Positions 1 through 9,138 of a stretch of DNA of 64,000 nucleotides are shown here, one piece after another. Below the pieces are notes generated by a model, which had not been told where the DNA came from, ran no database searches, and was given only the letters and a program-made list of their open reading frames with translations. This DNA is from Streptomyces sp. HNM0575 (GTDB lineage: Bacteria > Actinomycetota > Actinomycetes > Streptomycetales > Streptomycetaceae), in the NCBI RefSeq assembly GCF_012726265.1, contig NZ_JAASAG010000008.1:186001-250000 (forward strand). The letters are read 5' to 3'. The translations under genes and the position numbers were made by a program. Position 1 is the first letter of the stretch; each line of letters begins with the position of its first letter.

Positions 1-778
1 TCAACCCCCGTACCGCCGCGACGAGATGGGTGACCGGGTTGACCTCGACGAACGCCCGCAGCCACCCCGGCATGGTCGCCGGCTCCACGAGGATGTTGCT
101 GAGGAAGGTGAGCGGGAAGAGCACCATCATGCTGACGCCCATCACCGACTTCTCCGTGCGCAGCAGCAGCCCGAACATCGTCCACAGCCACGAGAAGGCG
201 AAGGAGAACACCACCAGCAGCGCGATCCCCGCCAGCACCCCGGTCACGCCGCCCGCCGGGCGGAAGCCGAGCAGCAGCCCCACGCCGAGGATCACCACCG
301 AGGCCGTGGTGTAGCGGAAGGCGTCGCCGAGCAGATAGCCGACCATCGGGGCGGGCCGCCAGATCGGCAGCGTACGGAAGCGGTCGAACACCCCTTTCCC
401 GATATCGGTGTTGACCGAGACCCCCGTGTACATCGTGGTCATCACGACGCTCATCACCATGATCCCCGGCAGCAGGAACTGGAGGTACTCGCCCGTCGAG
501 CCAGCCAGCGCACCGCCGAAGAGGTACGTGAACATCAGCGTCATCATCACCGGGAACGCGGTGACGTCGAAGAGCTGCTCGGGCACGTGCTTGATCTTCA
601 GCATCGCCCGGTGCCCGAACGCCATGCACACCGTTAGCGCGCCCGGACGGGGCGGCCGGCTGCCGGCCAGCAGCCCGGCGGGCAGTCCGGTCGCCGGCCC
701 GGCCGGGGGCTGCGGCTGTGCCGCGGCACGAGGCGCGGGCGTACGGGGCTGTACGGACCGGCCGGCAGCGGTGCTCAT
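1..778 (-). CDS. ABC-2 type exporter permease, DrrB-like (partial, C-terminus off window)
   Basis: Membrane subunit of an ABC exporter. Reading the complement from the ATG at 778 gives an open frame to the window edge of about 259 residues. A Pro/Ala-rich cytoplasmic N-terminus (about 60 residues) is followed by a segment containing KIKHVPEQLFDVTAFPVMM and then hydrophobic helices, the usual layout of daunorubicin-resistance DrrB and other ABC-2 permeases. The typical ABC-2 motif near residues 110-140 (SVNTDIGKGVFDRFRTLPIW) is present. The ATG overlaps the TGA of the ATPase gene by 4 bp, so the two are translationally coupled and must form one transporter. The exported substrate cannot be read from sequence; drug or lipid export is the family norm. 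Confidence 0.9.
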   Translation of the reverse strand, partial: MSTAAGRSVQPRTPAPRAAAQPQPPAGPATGLPAGLLAGSRPPRPGALTVCMAFGHRAMLKIKHVPEQLFDVTAFPVMMTLMFTYLFGGALAGSTGEYLQFLLPGIMVMSVVMTTMYTGVSVNTDIGKGVFDRFRTLPIWRPAPMVGYLLGDAFRYTTASVVILGVGLLLGFRPAGGVTGVLAGIALLVVFSFAFSWLWTMFGLLLRTEKSVMGVSMMVLFPLTFLSNILVEPATMPGWLRAFVEVNPVTHLVAAVRGL

Positions 779-2100
779 CGGGTCGCCTCCTCTGCCGAAG
801 CGGTCGTCGCGGGTGCGGTCGTCGCGGGTGCGGTCGCGGCCGCCGCTGAGGCGGTCGTGTCCGTGCCGGTCGCGTTCGGGGTCGCGTCCGCCGTGGCGCC
901 TGCCGTGGCGTGCGCCGGCCGGTCGGTGAGGGCCAGGAAGACCTCGTCGAGGCTGGGCTGGCCCAGGGAGAAGTGGTCGACGGTGATCCCTGCGCGCGCG
1001 AGTTCGGCCAGCGCCTGCGCGGCCTGTGCGGTCGCTCCGCCCCGCGTCCCGTCCCCCGGCACCCGCGCCGTCAGCGCCACCGGGTCGCTGTCCGGCTGCA
1101 CTTGAGCGGCGAGCGCCTTCGCGAGCACGCGCCGCGCCGCCTCGCGCTGCCCCGCGTCGCGCAGCCGCAGATGCACCGAGCCCGCCCCGACCGACGACTT
1201 GAGCTGTCCCGGCGTGCCCTCCGCGATGACCCGCCCGTGGTCGATCACGGCGATGCGGTCCGCGAGCTGGTCGGCCTCGTCCAGATACTGCGTGGTCAGC
1301 AGCACCGTGGTGCCCTGCGCGACGACCGCGCGCACGATGTCCCATACCTGGCTGCGGCTCCTGGGGTCGAGCCCGGTCGTCGGCTCGTCGAGGAAGAGCA
1401 GTTCGGGCGTGCCGAGGATGCTCGCGGCGATGTCGATGCGCCGGCGCATGCCGCCCGAGTAGTGCTTCACCTGGCGCCGTGCCGCGTCCGCCAGCCCGAA
1501 GGCGTCCAGCAGCCGGGCCGCGCGCTCGCGTGCGGCGGGCTTGGCGTGGCCGAGCAGCCGTGCCAGCAGTACGAGGTTCTCCGTACCGGTCAGGTCCTCG
1601 TCCACGGAGGCGTACTGGCCGGTGAGGCTGACCCTGGCGCGCACGGCGGCGGCCTCGCGCACCACGTCGTGCCCGAAGACGCGTGCCTGCCCGCCGTCCG
1701 GGCGCAGCAGCGTGGCCAGCATCCGCACGGTGGTGGTCTTCCCGGCGCCGTTCGGTCCGAGCACCCCGTAGACCGAACCGGCGGGCACGCGAAGGTCGAT
1801 GCCGTCGACCGCGCGGTCGACGCCGAAGACCTTCACCAGGCCGTGCGTCTCGGCGGCGGGCGTCTCCGCGGCCGCCCCGTGGTACGGGCCCGCGCCCGTG
1901 ACCGTGCCTTCGTCTCTGCCCGTGACTGTCTCCGTGACTGTCTCCGTGGCCGTGGCCGTGGCTGTGGCTGTGGCCGTGGCCGTCTCCGCGTCCGTGTCCG
2001 CCGGCACCGCTGCCTCCCTCGTACGAACCTCTCCCGGACGCCCGTACACGGGTGCCGCCCGGCTCACAGCGGTCAGACCGGACGCCCCGCGGAAACTCAT
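775..2100 (-). CDS. ABC transporter ATP-binding protein, DrrA type
   Basis: ATPase subunit of the exporter whose permease follows immediately. Walker A (GPNGAGKTT) is near residues 115-123, the signature is YSGGMRRRID, Walker B is LLFLDEPTTGLD, and the DrrA-type C-terminal extension ends with SLDEVFLALT. The conserved domain begins only at about residue 83 (AAETHGLVKVFG). The first 80 residues are an Ala/Thr/Val repeat region encoded by hexanucleotide repeats, and most family members are about 330 residues against 441 here. The ATG at 2100 is the longest start; an in-frame GTG at codon 32 or one nearer the domain may be the real one. It is divergent from the SDR gene at 2185. Confidence 0.88.
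   Translation of the reverse strand: MSFRGASGLTAVSRAAPVYGRPGEVRTREAAVPADTDAETATATATATATATETVTETVTGRDEGTVTGAGPYHGAAAETPAAETHGLVKVFGVDRAVDGIDLRVPAGSVYGVLGPNGAGKTTTVRMLATLLRPDGGQARVFGHDVVREAAAVRARVSLTGQYASVDEDLTGTENLVLLARLLGHAKPAARERAARLLDAFGLADAARRQVKHYSGGMRRRIDIAASILGTPELLFLDEPTTGLDPRSRSQVWDIVRAVVAQGTTVLLTTQYLDEADQLADRIAVIDHGRVIAEGTPGQLKSSVGAGSVHLRLRDAGQREAARRVLAKALAAQVQPDSDPVALTARVPGDGTRGGATAQAAQALAELARAGITVDHFSLGQPSLDEVFLALTDRPAHATAGATADATPNATGTDTTASAAAATAPATTAPATTASAEEATR
1946..1981. repeat. Hexanucleotide tandem repeat GTGGCY, six copies
   Basis: Six uninterrupted copies of GTGGCC or GTGGCT lie inside the 5' part of the ABC ATPase gene. On the coding strand they specify an alternating Ala-Thr tract. 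Flanking GTGACTGTCTCC units make a second short repeat. Copy-number slippage would change the tail length in frame. Confidence 0.85.
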
Positions 2101-2184
2101 CGGTGAGCGGCGGGCACCCGGTGCGGCGGCGCCCGCCCGCCACCGGGGTCATCTGCCGTACCGCGGCTGGGAGACGATGGGGGC

Positions 2185-2874
2185 ATGGCAACGCATCTGA
2201 TCACCGGTGCCGGCTCGGGCATCGGCGCCGCCGTCACCCGGCGGCTTCTCGAACGCGGCGACGAACTGTGGCTGCTGGCGCGCGACGCCGGCCGCGCCAA
2301 GGAGCTGAGGGAGCGCTTCGAGGGCGCCCGTACGGTCGTCGGCGACCTCGGCGAACCGGAGCGGCTCTCCTGGGCCCTCGGCCAGCAGGACCTGCCGGGG
2401 GAGCTGGACTCGCTCCACCACATCGCGGGCGTCGTCGAGCTGGGCGGCGTCGGCGAACTCAGCGCGAGGGTCTGGAACCAGACGCTCGCCGCGAACCTCG
2501 TCGCACCCGTGGAGCTGACCCGCCTGCTGCTGCCGCAGCTGCGTCTGGCCCGCGGCCACGTGCTCTTCGTCAACTCCGGTGCGGGGCTGCGCGCCAATCC
2601 GCAGTGGTCGGCGTACGCGGCGAGCAAGCACGGTCTGAAGGCCCTCGCCGACGCGCTGCGCGCCGAGGAGAGCGGCAACGGGATCCGGGTCACCTCGGTC
2701 TACCCGGGGCGCACCGCCACGCCCATGCAGGAGAAGGTGCACCGCCAGGAGGGCAAGGAGTACGACCCGGGGCGGTGGATCCCGGCGGAGGCCGTCGCCA
2801 CGACTCTGCTGACCGCGCTGGACATGCCGCGCGGCGCGGAGGTCACGGACCTGACAGTGAAGCCGGTCGCATGA
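2185..2874 (+). CDS. Short-chain dehydrogenase/reductase (SDR)
   Basis: A classical SDR oxidoreductase of 229 residues. The N-terminal cofactor motif TGAGSGIG is at residues 7-14, and the catalytic YAASK motif follows the NSGAG strand. The sequence after YxxxK (VTSVYPGRTATPM) is typical of the family. The substrate is unknown. The last four bases (ATGA) contain the start of the next gene, so the SDR is co-translated with the MetE-like protein. The start is the first ATG, 84 bp from the divergent ABC ATPase start, leaving room for two divergent promoters. Family assignment is firm; the reaction is not known. Confidence 0.9.
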   Translation: MATHLITGAGSGIGAAVTRRLLERGDELWLLARDAGRAKELRERFEGARTVVGDLGEPERLSWALGQQDLPGELDSLHHIAGVVELGGVGELSARVWNQTLAANLVAPVELTRLLLPQLRLARGHVLFVNSGAGLRANPQWSAYAASKHGLKALADALRAEESGNGIRVTSVYPGRTATPMQEKVHRQEGKEYDPGRWIPAEAVATTLLTALDMPRGAEVTDLTVKPVA

Positions 2875-3989
2875 GCACGCACAGCACCCACAGCGCGCAC
2901 AGCACCCACAGCGCGCACGGCACCCAGGACCGGCAGAGCGCGGGGAACGCGGGCGGCCCCGTGTGGGGCGCGGGCGCCGCCACCGGCATCGGCTCGATGC
3001 CCGGAGAGGACGCACGCGAGGCGGCCCGTACGGTCACGGGCACGCTGGAGGCGTTCCCGTTCCTCCCTGAGCTCCCGGCGCGCGGGCCCGGCGCCGACAT
3101 GACGGGGCGCACCGTGGGACTGCTCGCCGAGCTGTACGCGCACCTCGAACCCAGCGGCTGGCGGATCAGCGACCGGCCGGGACGCGACACCCGGCGTGCA
3201 CGGTCGTGGCTGGGCGAAGACCTCGACGCGGTCGAGGAGTTCACACAGGGCGACGCGTGGGGCGGCGACGGCGGGAGGCGCGCGCTGAAGCTCTCCGCCG
3301 TCGGCCCGTGGACTCTTGCCGCCACCCTGGAGCGGCGCAACGGAGAGGCCGTCCTCGGCGACCCGGGCGCCTGCCGCGACGTGACCGCGTCCCTCACCGA
3401 GGGTCTGCTGGCGCACCTTGCGGACCTACGGCGCAGGGTGCCCGGTGCGCGCCCCGTGCTTCAGCTGGACGAGCCGATGCTGACGGCCGTGCTGCTGGGG
3501 CGGGTGCCCACCGCGAGCGGATACCGCAGCCACGGCGCCGTGGACCGTGCGGTGGCCGAGGGCGCGCTGCGGGAGATCACCGGCGCCTTCGCGGCGCAGG
3601 ACGTGCCCGTCGTCGTGCACACGTGCGCGCCGCGGCCGCCGTTCGCGCTGCTGCGCCGCGCGGGCGTCGCCGGCGTCTCGTTCGACGCCGCCCTGCTCAC
3701 CGAGGGTGAGGACGACGCGGTCGGCGAGGCCGTCGAGGGCGGGACGGTGCTCTTCGCCGGGGTGGTGCCGGGGGACCGGCCGCCGTCGGCTGGATTGTCG
3801 GACCCTGCCGGTAGCGTCAGTGGTGTCAGGGCGCTGTGGCGCAGGCTCGGGCTGTCCCCCGCTCTCCTCACGGAGTCGGTCGTGGTCACCCCCGCGTGCG
3901 GTATGGCGGGAGCCTCGCCCGCGTATGCGCGTGCGGCGCTCGCCCACTGTGTCCGGGCGGCGAGATCCCTCGCCGACGACCCTGAGTGA
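2871..3989 (+). CDS. Cobalamin-independent methionine synthase (MetE) C-terminal-like protein
   Basis: A 372-residue protein matching the C-terminal, zinc-binding half of MetE. Candidate zinc ligands are visible as VVHTCA (His and Cys) and VTPACGMAG (Cys). The family-typical IGSMPGED lies near the N-terminus and LQLDEPML in the middle. Full MetE is about 750 residues, so this is the short single-barrel form common in actinobacteria, often annotated as methionine synthase although its methyl donor is unproven. The ATG overlaps the SDR stop. The start gives a Ser/Thr/His-rich repeat tail (about 20 residues) that is probably disordered. It sits 15 bp before ligA, a neighbourhood I recognise from Streptomyces. 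Confidence 0.85.
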   Translation: MSTHSTHSAHSTHSAHGTQDRQSAGNAGGPVWGAGAATGIGSMPGEDAREAARTVTGTLEAFPFLPELPARGPGADMTGRTVGLLAELYAHLEPSGWRISDRPGRDTRRARSWLGEDLDAVEEFTQGDAWGGDGGRRALKLSAVGPWTLAATLERRNGEAVLGDPGACRDVTASLTEGLLAHLADLRRRVPGARPVLQLDEPMLTAVLLGRVPTASGYRSHGAVDRAVAEGALREITGAFAAQDVPVVVHTCAPRPPFALLRRAGVAGVSFDAALLTEGEDDAVGEAVEGGTVLFAGVVPGDRPPSAGLSDPAGSVSGVRALWRRLGLSPALLTESVVVTPACGMAGASPAYARAALAHCVRAARSLADDPE

Positions 3990-4004
3990 CGGGAGGACGA
4001 GACG

Positions 4005-6197
4005 GTGGCCGGCAAAGAGCAGACGTCGAAGCCGGCGGCAGCGCCCGCCGAAGCGCGCGAGCGGCATCAGCTGCTGTCCGAGCAGATCGAGGAGCACCGC
4101 TTCCGGTACTACGTGAAGGACGCCCCGGTCGTCAGCGACGCCGAGTTCGACCGGCTGCTGCGTGAGCTGGAGGCGCTGGAGGCCGGGCACCCGGAGCTCG
4201 TCACGCCCGACTCGCCGACCCAGAAGGTCGCGGGTCAGTACGAGACGGAGTTCACCGAAGTCGCCCACCGCGAGCGCATGCTGTCCCTCGACAACGCCTT
4301 CGACGACACGGAGCTGGGCGAGTGGGCCGAGCGCGTCGCCCGCGAACTCGAGGGCGTGGAGCACCACTTCCTCTGCGAGCTGAAGATCGACGGCCTGGCG
4401 GTCAACCTGACGTACGAGCACGGCAGGCTCACCCGCGCCGCCACCCGCGGAGACGGGCGCACGGGCGAGGACATCACGCCCAACGTGCGCACGATCGCGG
4501 ACGTCCCGGAGCGGCTGGCGGGCGAGCGGATCCCGGAGCTGGTCGAGGTCCGCGGGGAGGTCTTCTTCCCGATGGAGCGCTTCGAGGAGCTCAACGCACG
4601 TCTGGTGGAGGCCGGTGACAAGCCGTTCGCCAACCCGCGCAACGCCGCGGCGGGTTCGCTCCGCCAGAAGGACCCGAAGGTGACGGCCACGCGCCCGCTG
4701 CACATGGTGGTGCACGGCATCGGCGCCCACGAGGGCCTCGACGTCGCCAGGCTCAGCGAGGCGTACGGGCTGCTGCACGAGTGGGGCCTGCCCACCTCGC
4801 AGTACACGAAGGTGGTCGAAGGCCTCGCCGGCGTCCGCGAGTTCATCGCCCACTACGGCGAGCACCGGCACTCGGTGGCGCACGAGATCGACGGCGTCGT
4901 GGTGAAGCTGGACGAGGTGCGCCTCCAGGGGCGCCTGGGGTCGACGTCGCGCGCACCGCGCTGGGCCATCGCGTGGAAGTACGCGCCGGAGGAGGTCAAC
5001 ACCAGGCTGGTCGACATCCGCGTCGGCGTCGGCCGCACGGGCCGGGTCACGCCGTACGCGGTGGTCGAGCCGGTGACGGTCGCCGGCTCGGAGGTCGAGT
5101 TCGCCACCCTGCACAACCAGGAGGTGGTGCGCTCCAAGGGCGTCCTCATCGGGGACACGGTCGTGCTGCGCAAGGCCGGCGACGTGATCCCGGAGATCCT
5201 CGGCCCCGTCGCGGATCTGCGGGACGGCAGCGAGCGCGAGTTCGAGATGCCCGCGCACTGCCCCGACTGCGGTACGGCGCTGCGCCCCATGAAGGAGGGC
5301 GACATCGACCTGCGCTGCCCCAACGCCCGTTCCTGTCCGGCCCAGTTGAGGGAGCGGCTGTTCTATCTCGCCGGGCGCAAGTGCCTCGACATCGAGCACT
5401 TCGGGTATGTGGTGGCCACGGCGCTGACCCAGCCGCTGGAGCCGTCCGAGCCGCCGCTGAAGGACGAGGGCGGCCTCTTCGACCTGAAGGCCGAGGACCT
5501 GCTGCCCATCAAGTCCTATGTCCTCGACCCGGACACGGGCCTGCCGAAGAGCGATCCGGAGACGGGCCAGGAGAAGGTCGTCACCCTCTTCGCCAACTTG
5601 AAGGGCGAGCCGCGGAAGAACACGCTGACGATGCTGGAGAACATCGAGGCCGCCAAGGACCGTCCCCTCGCCCGGATCATCACCGGGCTGTCGGTCCGTC
5701 ATGTGGGGCCGGTCGCCGCGGAGGCGCTGGCCAGGGAGTTCCGCTCGATGGAGCGCATCGCCGAGGCCGACGAGGAGGAGCTGGCGGCCACCGAGGGCGT
5801 CGGGCCGACCATCGCCGCGTCCCTCAAGGCCTGGTTCGCCGAGGACTGGCACCGCGAGATCGTCGAGCGCTGGCGGGCCGCGGGCGTGCGGATGGAGGAG
5901 GAGGGCTCCGGCGAGTCGGGCCCGCGACCCCTGGAGGGGATCACCGTAGTGGTCACCGGGACCCTCGCGACGTTCACGCGGGACGGTGCGAAGGAGGCCC
6001 TACAGGAGCGTGGTGCGAAAGTGACCGGATCCGTTTCGAAGAAGACCGGGTTCGTGGTGGTGGGAGAGAGCCCCGGGTCGAAATACGACAAGGCCGTCCA
6101 GTTGAAGGTGCCTATTTTGGACGATGACGGTCTCGCCGTTCTTCTGGAGGAAGGCCCGGACGCTGCCCGCGAAGTGGCCGAAAAGCATCCCGAATAG
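4005..6197 (+). CDS. ligA: NAD-dependent DNA ligase LigA
   Basis: Seals nicks in duplex DNA during replication and repair, using NAD+. All domains are present in 730 residues: the NAD-binding Ia region (HRFRYYV near 31), the nucleotidyltransferase with adenylated Lys127 in ELKIDG, OB fold, a four-cysteine zinc finger (CPDC...CPNARSC near 422-445), helix-hairpin-helix repeats and a C-terminal BRCT domain. A polar insertion follows the zinc finger (PLEPSEPPLKDEGG... to GEPRKN), which I recall as typical of Streptomyces LigA and which explains the extra length. The GTG start is preceded by GGGAGGA. This is the essential housekeeping ligase; identification is secure. Confidence 0.98.
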   Translation: MAGKEQTSKPAAAPAEARERHQLLSEQIEEHRFRYYVKDAPVVSDAEFDRLLRELEALEAGHPELVTPDSPTQKVAGQYETEFTEVAHRERMLSLDNAFDDTELGEWAERVARELEGVEHHFLCELKIDGLAVNLTYEHGRLTRAATRGDGRTGEDITPNVRTIADVPERLAGERIPELVEVRGEVFFPMERFEELNARLVEAGDKPFANPRNAAAGSLRQKDPKVTATRPLHMVVHGIGAHEGLDVARLSEAYGLLHEWGLPTSQYTKVVEGLAGVREFIAHYGEHRHSVAHEIDGVVVKLDEVRLQGRLGSTSRAPRWAIAWKYAPEEVNTRLVDIRVGVGRTGRVTPYAVVEPVTVAGSEVEFATLHNQEVVRSKGVLIGDTVVLRKAGDVIPEILGPVADLRDGSEREFEMPAHCPDCGTALRPMKEGDIDLRCPNARSCPAQLRERLFYLAGRKCLDIEHFGYVVATALTQPLEPSEPPLKDEGGLFDLKAEDLLPIKSYVLDPDTGLPKSDPETGQEKVVTLFANLKGEPRKNTLTMLENIEAAKDRPLARIITGLSVRHVGPVAAEALAREFRSMERIAEADEEELAATEGVGPTIAASLKAWFAEDWHREIVERWRAAGVRMEEEGSGESGPRPLEGITVVVTGTLATFTRDGAKEALQERGAKVTGSVSKKTGFVVVGESPGSKYDKAVQLKVPILDDDGLAVLLEEGPDAAREVAEKHPE

Positions 6198-6453
6198 GGC
6201 ACTGAAGGCCCTTCAAGTCATCCCGGTTTCCCCACTGTTGAGTTCCCGTCACAGGTGTCCCATGCGTTTGCGCCCGGGTATGCACTCAGAAGCCGCACAG
6301 TTATCGGCTGTTGTGCGTGAATGGGGCCGGATCAGCCGGGTCGCACACAGTCAACCCGGGCCGATCGCTGCCCTGAAGGCGCTGCGCGGCCTACTGTTGA
6401 TGTGTGTGCCTGGTTTGGGGAAGCAGGCACAGACGGCCGGCGGAGGGACGGGC

Positions 6454-8742
6454 ATGCAGGAAATTCCTGGGGGCCACGGCCCCCCGTACTCCAGCCTGCC
6501 CGACGGCACGAGCGGGAGTACGGGGTCCACGGCCGGAGCGGAGGACGTGCCGTGGGTGCAGCGTCTGGCAGCGCTGCGCGTGCCCGGACTGCCGGTTCTC
6601 GTCGTCGTCGGGGCGGGGATCGTTCTCGGCACATGTGTGTTCCGGGTCGTCACCGACGGCAGAGCGCTCTTCCCGGACGCGGTCACGGGGTGGTCGCTGG
6701 CGGTCCTGACGGGCCTGATCGTGGGTCACCTCGTCGCGCTCGGGCGTGACCGCTGGTGGAGCGGCACCGGCTCGGGCGCCGCGCTCACCCTGGCGATCCT
6801 GCTGCTCTACGGCTGGGCGCCGGCCGTGGTGGTCAGCCTCGCCGTGGTGGTGCTGGTGGGCGCCGTGCGCCGGCACCGCTGGCGGCAGGCGGTGGTGCAG
6901 GGCGCAGTCGACATCCTCGGCATCGGCGCCGCGGCCCTGTCGCTCGCGGCGGTGGGCGTGCACGCGTCCGTCGCGAATCCCTGGATGCCCGGCGACTGGG
7001 GCTATACGGCCCTGCCCGAGATCGTCATGGCGTCCTTCGCCTATCTGCTGGTCACCCGCGTCCTGCTGTGGTTCTCGCACGTGCCGCACAAGACGGGTCT
7101 GCCCACCGCGCTTCGCAGGGCGCTGCTGCGCCAGGGCCTCGTAGTGGTCGCGCTGCTGGGCATATCGCCGCTGATAGCCGTGGTCGCCGCGTACCGGTCG
7201 ATACTGCTGCCGCTGTTCGCGGTGCCGCTCATCGCCCTGGACTCCACGCTGTGGATCGCCCGGGTCCGCGCCGAGGAGGCGCTGCGCGATCCGCTGACGG
7301 GCCTTCCCAACAGGCAGTGGCTGCTGGAGCGGACCTGGTCCGCACTGGACGAGGCCGACCGCACGGAGGCGCGCTCCGCGCTCGTGCTCATCGACCTCGA
7401 CCGCTTCCGCTCCGTCAACGACACCCTCGGCCATCTCGCGGGCGACAGGCTGCTGTTGAAGATCGCGGAACGGCTGCGCGCGGAGCTGCCGCGCGGCGCG
7501 GAGGCCGCCCGGCTCGGCGGCGACGAGTTCGCCGTACTGCTGCCGCTGGCCGACTCCACGACCAGCGCGATGCGCGCCGCCCGCACCCTCGTCTCGGCCC
7601 TCGGTTCACCGCTGGACCTGGACGGCCTGACGCTGGTGCTGGAGGCGAGCGCGGGAGTCGCGGTCTTCCCGGAGCACGCCCGCGAGGCCGAGGGGCTGCT
7701 GCGCCGGGCCGACGTGGCGATGTACGAGGCCAAGCGCGACCGTACGGGCGTCGAGGTCTACGAGGCCACGCGCGACAGCAACACCCCCGACCGGCTGGCC
7801 CTCCTCGCCGACCTGCGCCGCGCCCTCGACGCGGGCGAGGTCGAGCTGCACTACCAGCCGAAGGTCGGCTTCGACGGCGTCGTCTCCGGCCTGGAGGCGC
7901 TCGTGCGGTGGGTGCACCCCGAGCGGGGACGCGTCCCCCCGGACGAGTTCATCGCGATCGCCGAGACGTCGGGGCTGATGCCGCGCCTGACGGAGTACGT
8001 GCTGGAGACGGCCCTCGGGCAGGTCTCCAAGTGGCGCTCGGACGGTCTGACCGTGCCGGTCGCCGTGAACGTCTCACCGCGCGACGTACACGCCCCCGGC
8101 TTCGCGGGCGGCGTCGCCGGACGACTCGCACGGCACGGAGTCCCCGCCGGCGCGCTCCAGTTGGAGATCACCGAGCACGTTCTGCTGGAGGACCCGCAGC
8201 GCGCGGCGGACACGCTGGCCGCGCTCGCGGGGCACGGCGTGAAGATGTCACTCGACGACTTCGGCACCGGCTACTCCTCGCTCGTACATCTGCGGCGGCT
8301 GCCGGTCAGCGAGCTGAAGATCGACCGCTCCTTCGTCGCCCGGCTCGCCGTGGACGCGGAGGACGCGGAGATCGTGCGCTGCACCGTCGACCTGGCGCAC
8401 TCGCTGGGCCTGCTGGTCGTCGCGGAGGGCGTGGAGGACGACGAGACCTGGGAGCGCCTGCGGGACCTGGGCTGCGACGCGGTGCAGGGGTGGCTCGTGG
8501 CGGCGGCGATGCCGCCCGACGAGACGACGGCATGGCTGCGGGCACGGGACGGCGTACCCCACTCCCTGGAACGCGCCCGTGCGCGGCCCCAGTTGGAGCG
8601 CGGCCCCTCGGCGTCGGCCGCCGGCTCCACCCGCTCCCACCCGGGCCCGGCGAGCGGGACCCAGCGGTCGTCGGGCGGCCCCTCCAACCCGACCCAGTCC
8701 CACGACGCAAACCGCCCCACGGGATGGCAGCCGGTGCAGTAA
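6454..8742 (+). CDS. rmdB: Membrane GGDEF-EAL c-di-GMP enzyme, RmdB-like
   Basis: Predicted cyclic-di-GMP turnover enzyme. Several hydrophobic helices (roughly residues 40-270) precede a GGDEF domain (DPLTGLPNR, then intact GGDEF at 355-359) and an EAL domain with intact EAL at 481-483, DDFGTGYSSL starting at 601 and KIDRSF. Both active-site signatures are complete, so synthesis, hydrolysis or both are possible. Position directly after ligA matches the S. coelicolor gene I remember as rmdB, linked to aerial development; the symbol rests on that synteny. The frame is open from inside ligA; the ATG at 6454 is chosen because GGAGGG lies about 7 bp upstream. Earlier ATGs at 6262, 6280 and 6400 lack such a site. 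The 256-bp gap after ligA must hold the promoter. Confidence 0.85.
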   Translation: MQEIPGGHGPPYSSLPDGTSGSTGSTAGAEDVPWVQRLAALRVPGLPVLVVVGAGIVLGTCVFRVVTDGRALFPDAVTGWSLAVLTGLIVGHLVALGRDRWWSGTGSGAALTLAILLLYGWAPAVVVSLAVVVLVGAVRRHRWRQAVVQGAVDILGIGAAALSLAAVGVHASVANPWMPGDWGYTALPEIVMASFAYLLVTRVLLWFSHVPHKTGLPTALRRALLRQGLVVVALLGISPLIAVVAAYRSILLPLFAVPLIALDSTLWIARVRAEEALRDPLTGLPNRQWLLERTWSALDEADRTEARSALVLIDLDRFRSVNDTLGHLAGDRLLLKIAERLRAELPRGAEAARLGGDEFAVLLPLADSTTSAMRAARTLVSALGSPLDLDGLTLVLEASAGVAVFPEHAREAEGLLRRADVAMYEAKRDRTGVEVYEATRDSNTPDRLALLADLRRALDAGEVELHYQPKVGFDGVVSGLEALVRWVHPERGRVPPDEFIAIAETSGLMPRLTEYVLETALGQVSKWRSDGLTVPVAVNVSPRDVHAPGFAGGVAGRLARHGVPAGALQLEITEHVLLEDPQRAADTLAALAGHGVKMSLDDFGTGYSSLVHLRRLPVSELKIDRSFVARLAVDAEDAEIVRCTVDLAHSLGLLVVAEGVEDDETWERLRDLGCDAVQGWLVAAAMPPDETTAWLRARDGVPHSLERARARPQLERGPSASAAGSTRSHPGPASGTQRSSGGPSNPTQSHDANRPTGWQPVQ

Positions 8743-9138
8743 CGGGGCAGGCCGTGTTCGCCTCCGGAGCGTGTGTGGTTTCGGGGGCGGGCCGCGCAGG
8801 CGTGCGTGTCCGGCCACTTGGGATAGCCGCGAGCGCACGGGAGGGGGGCGGGCCGCGCAGGCGTGCGTGGCCGGACACTCAAGCGTGATTTGTGCCCGAT
8901 GCGAACCCTGCAATCTGGTCCCGTGAGGTCGGGCGTAAATCATGCCGTCCGGACATGTGCGCCGGAGCGGGACGCCCCCGCCACCCGCCACCCGCCACCC
9001 GCCGCACACCACCGCCGCCCCGCACCCCCCCCGCACACCGCCCCCGCGAACGCCGAAACCGCCCGGCGGCACGGGCCCCCGCCGCGGAGCCATAGGATTG
9101 GGCCCGGACAATCCGAAACTCACCCAGAGGACCGCTGC
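8743..9138. repeat. Intergenic region with two REP-like repeats and the gatC promoter
   Basis: No gene is visible in this 396-bp gap. It holds two direct copies of a 34-bp element (8783-8816 and 8844-8877, 61 bp apart) that differ at only a few bases. The second copy folds as GGCCGCGCA-GGCG-TGCGTGGCC, a 9-bp RNA stem with one G-U pair, and may terminate the rmdB-like transcript. Downstream, 8970-9080 is C-rich and low in complexity (CCGCCACCCGCC type). A likely gatC -10 element, TAGGAT, is at 9093-9098, giving a predicted leader of roughly 35 nt. Confidence 0.6.

Noticed and set aside
3426..5852. Long open frame antisense to the MetE-like gene and ligA
   Set aside because: It lies opposite genes with clear motifs; its Arg/Leu/Gly/His-rich composition is typical of antisense frames in GC-rich DNA.
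6198..6453. BldD operator upstream of the RmdB-like gene
   Set aside because: GTCAC half-sites occur but not with the second half-site at the right spacing, so I did not annotate one.
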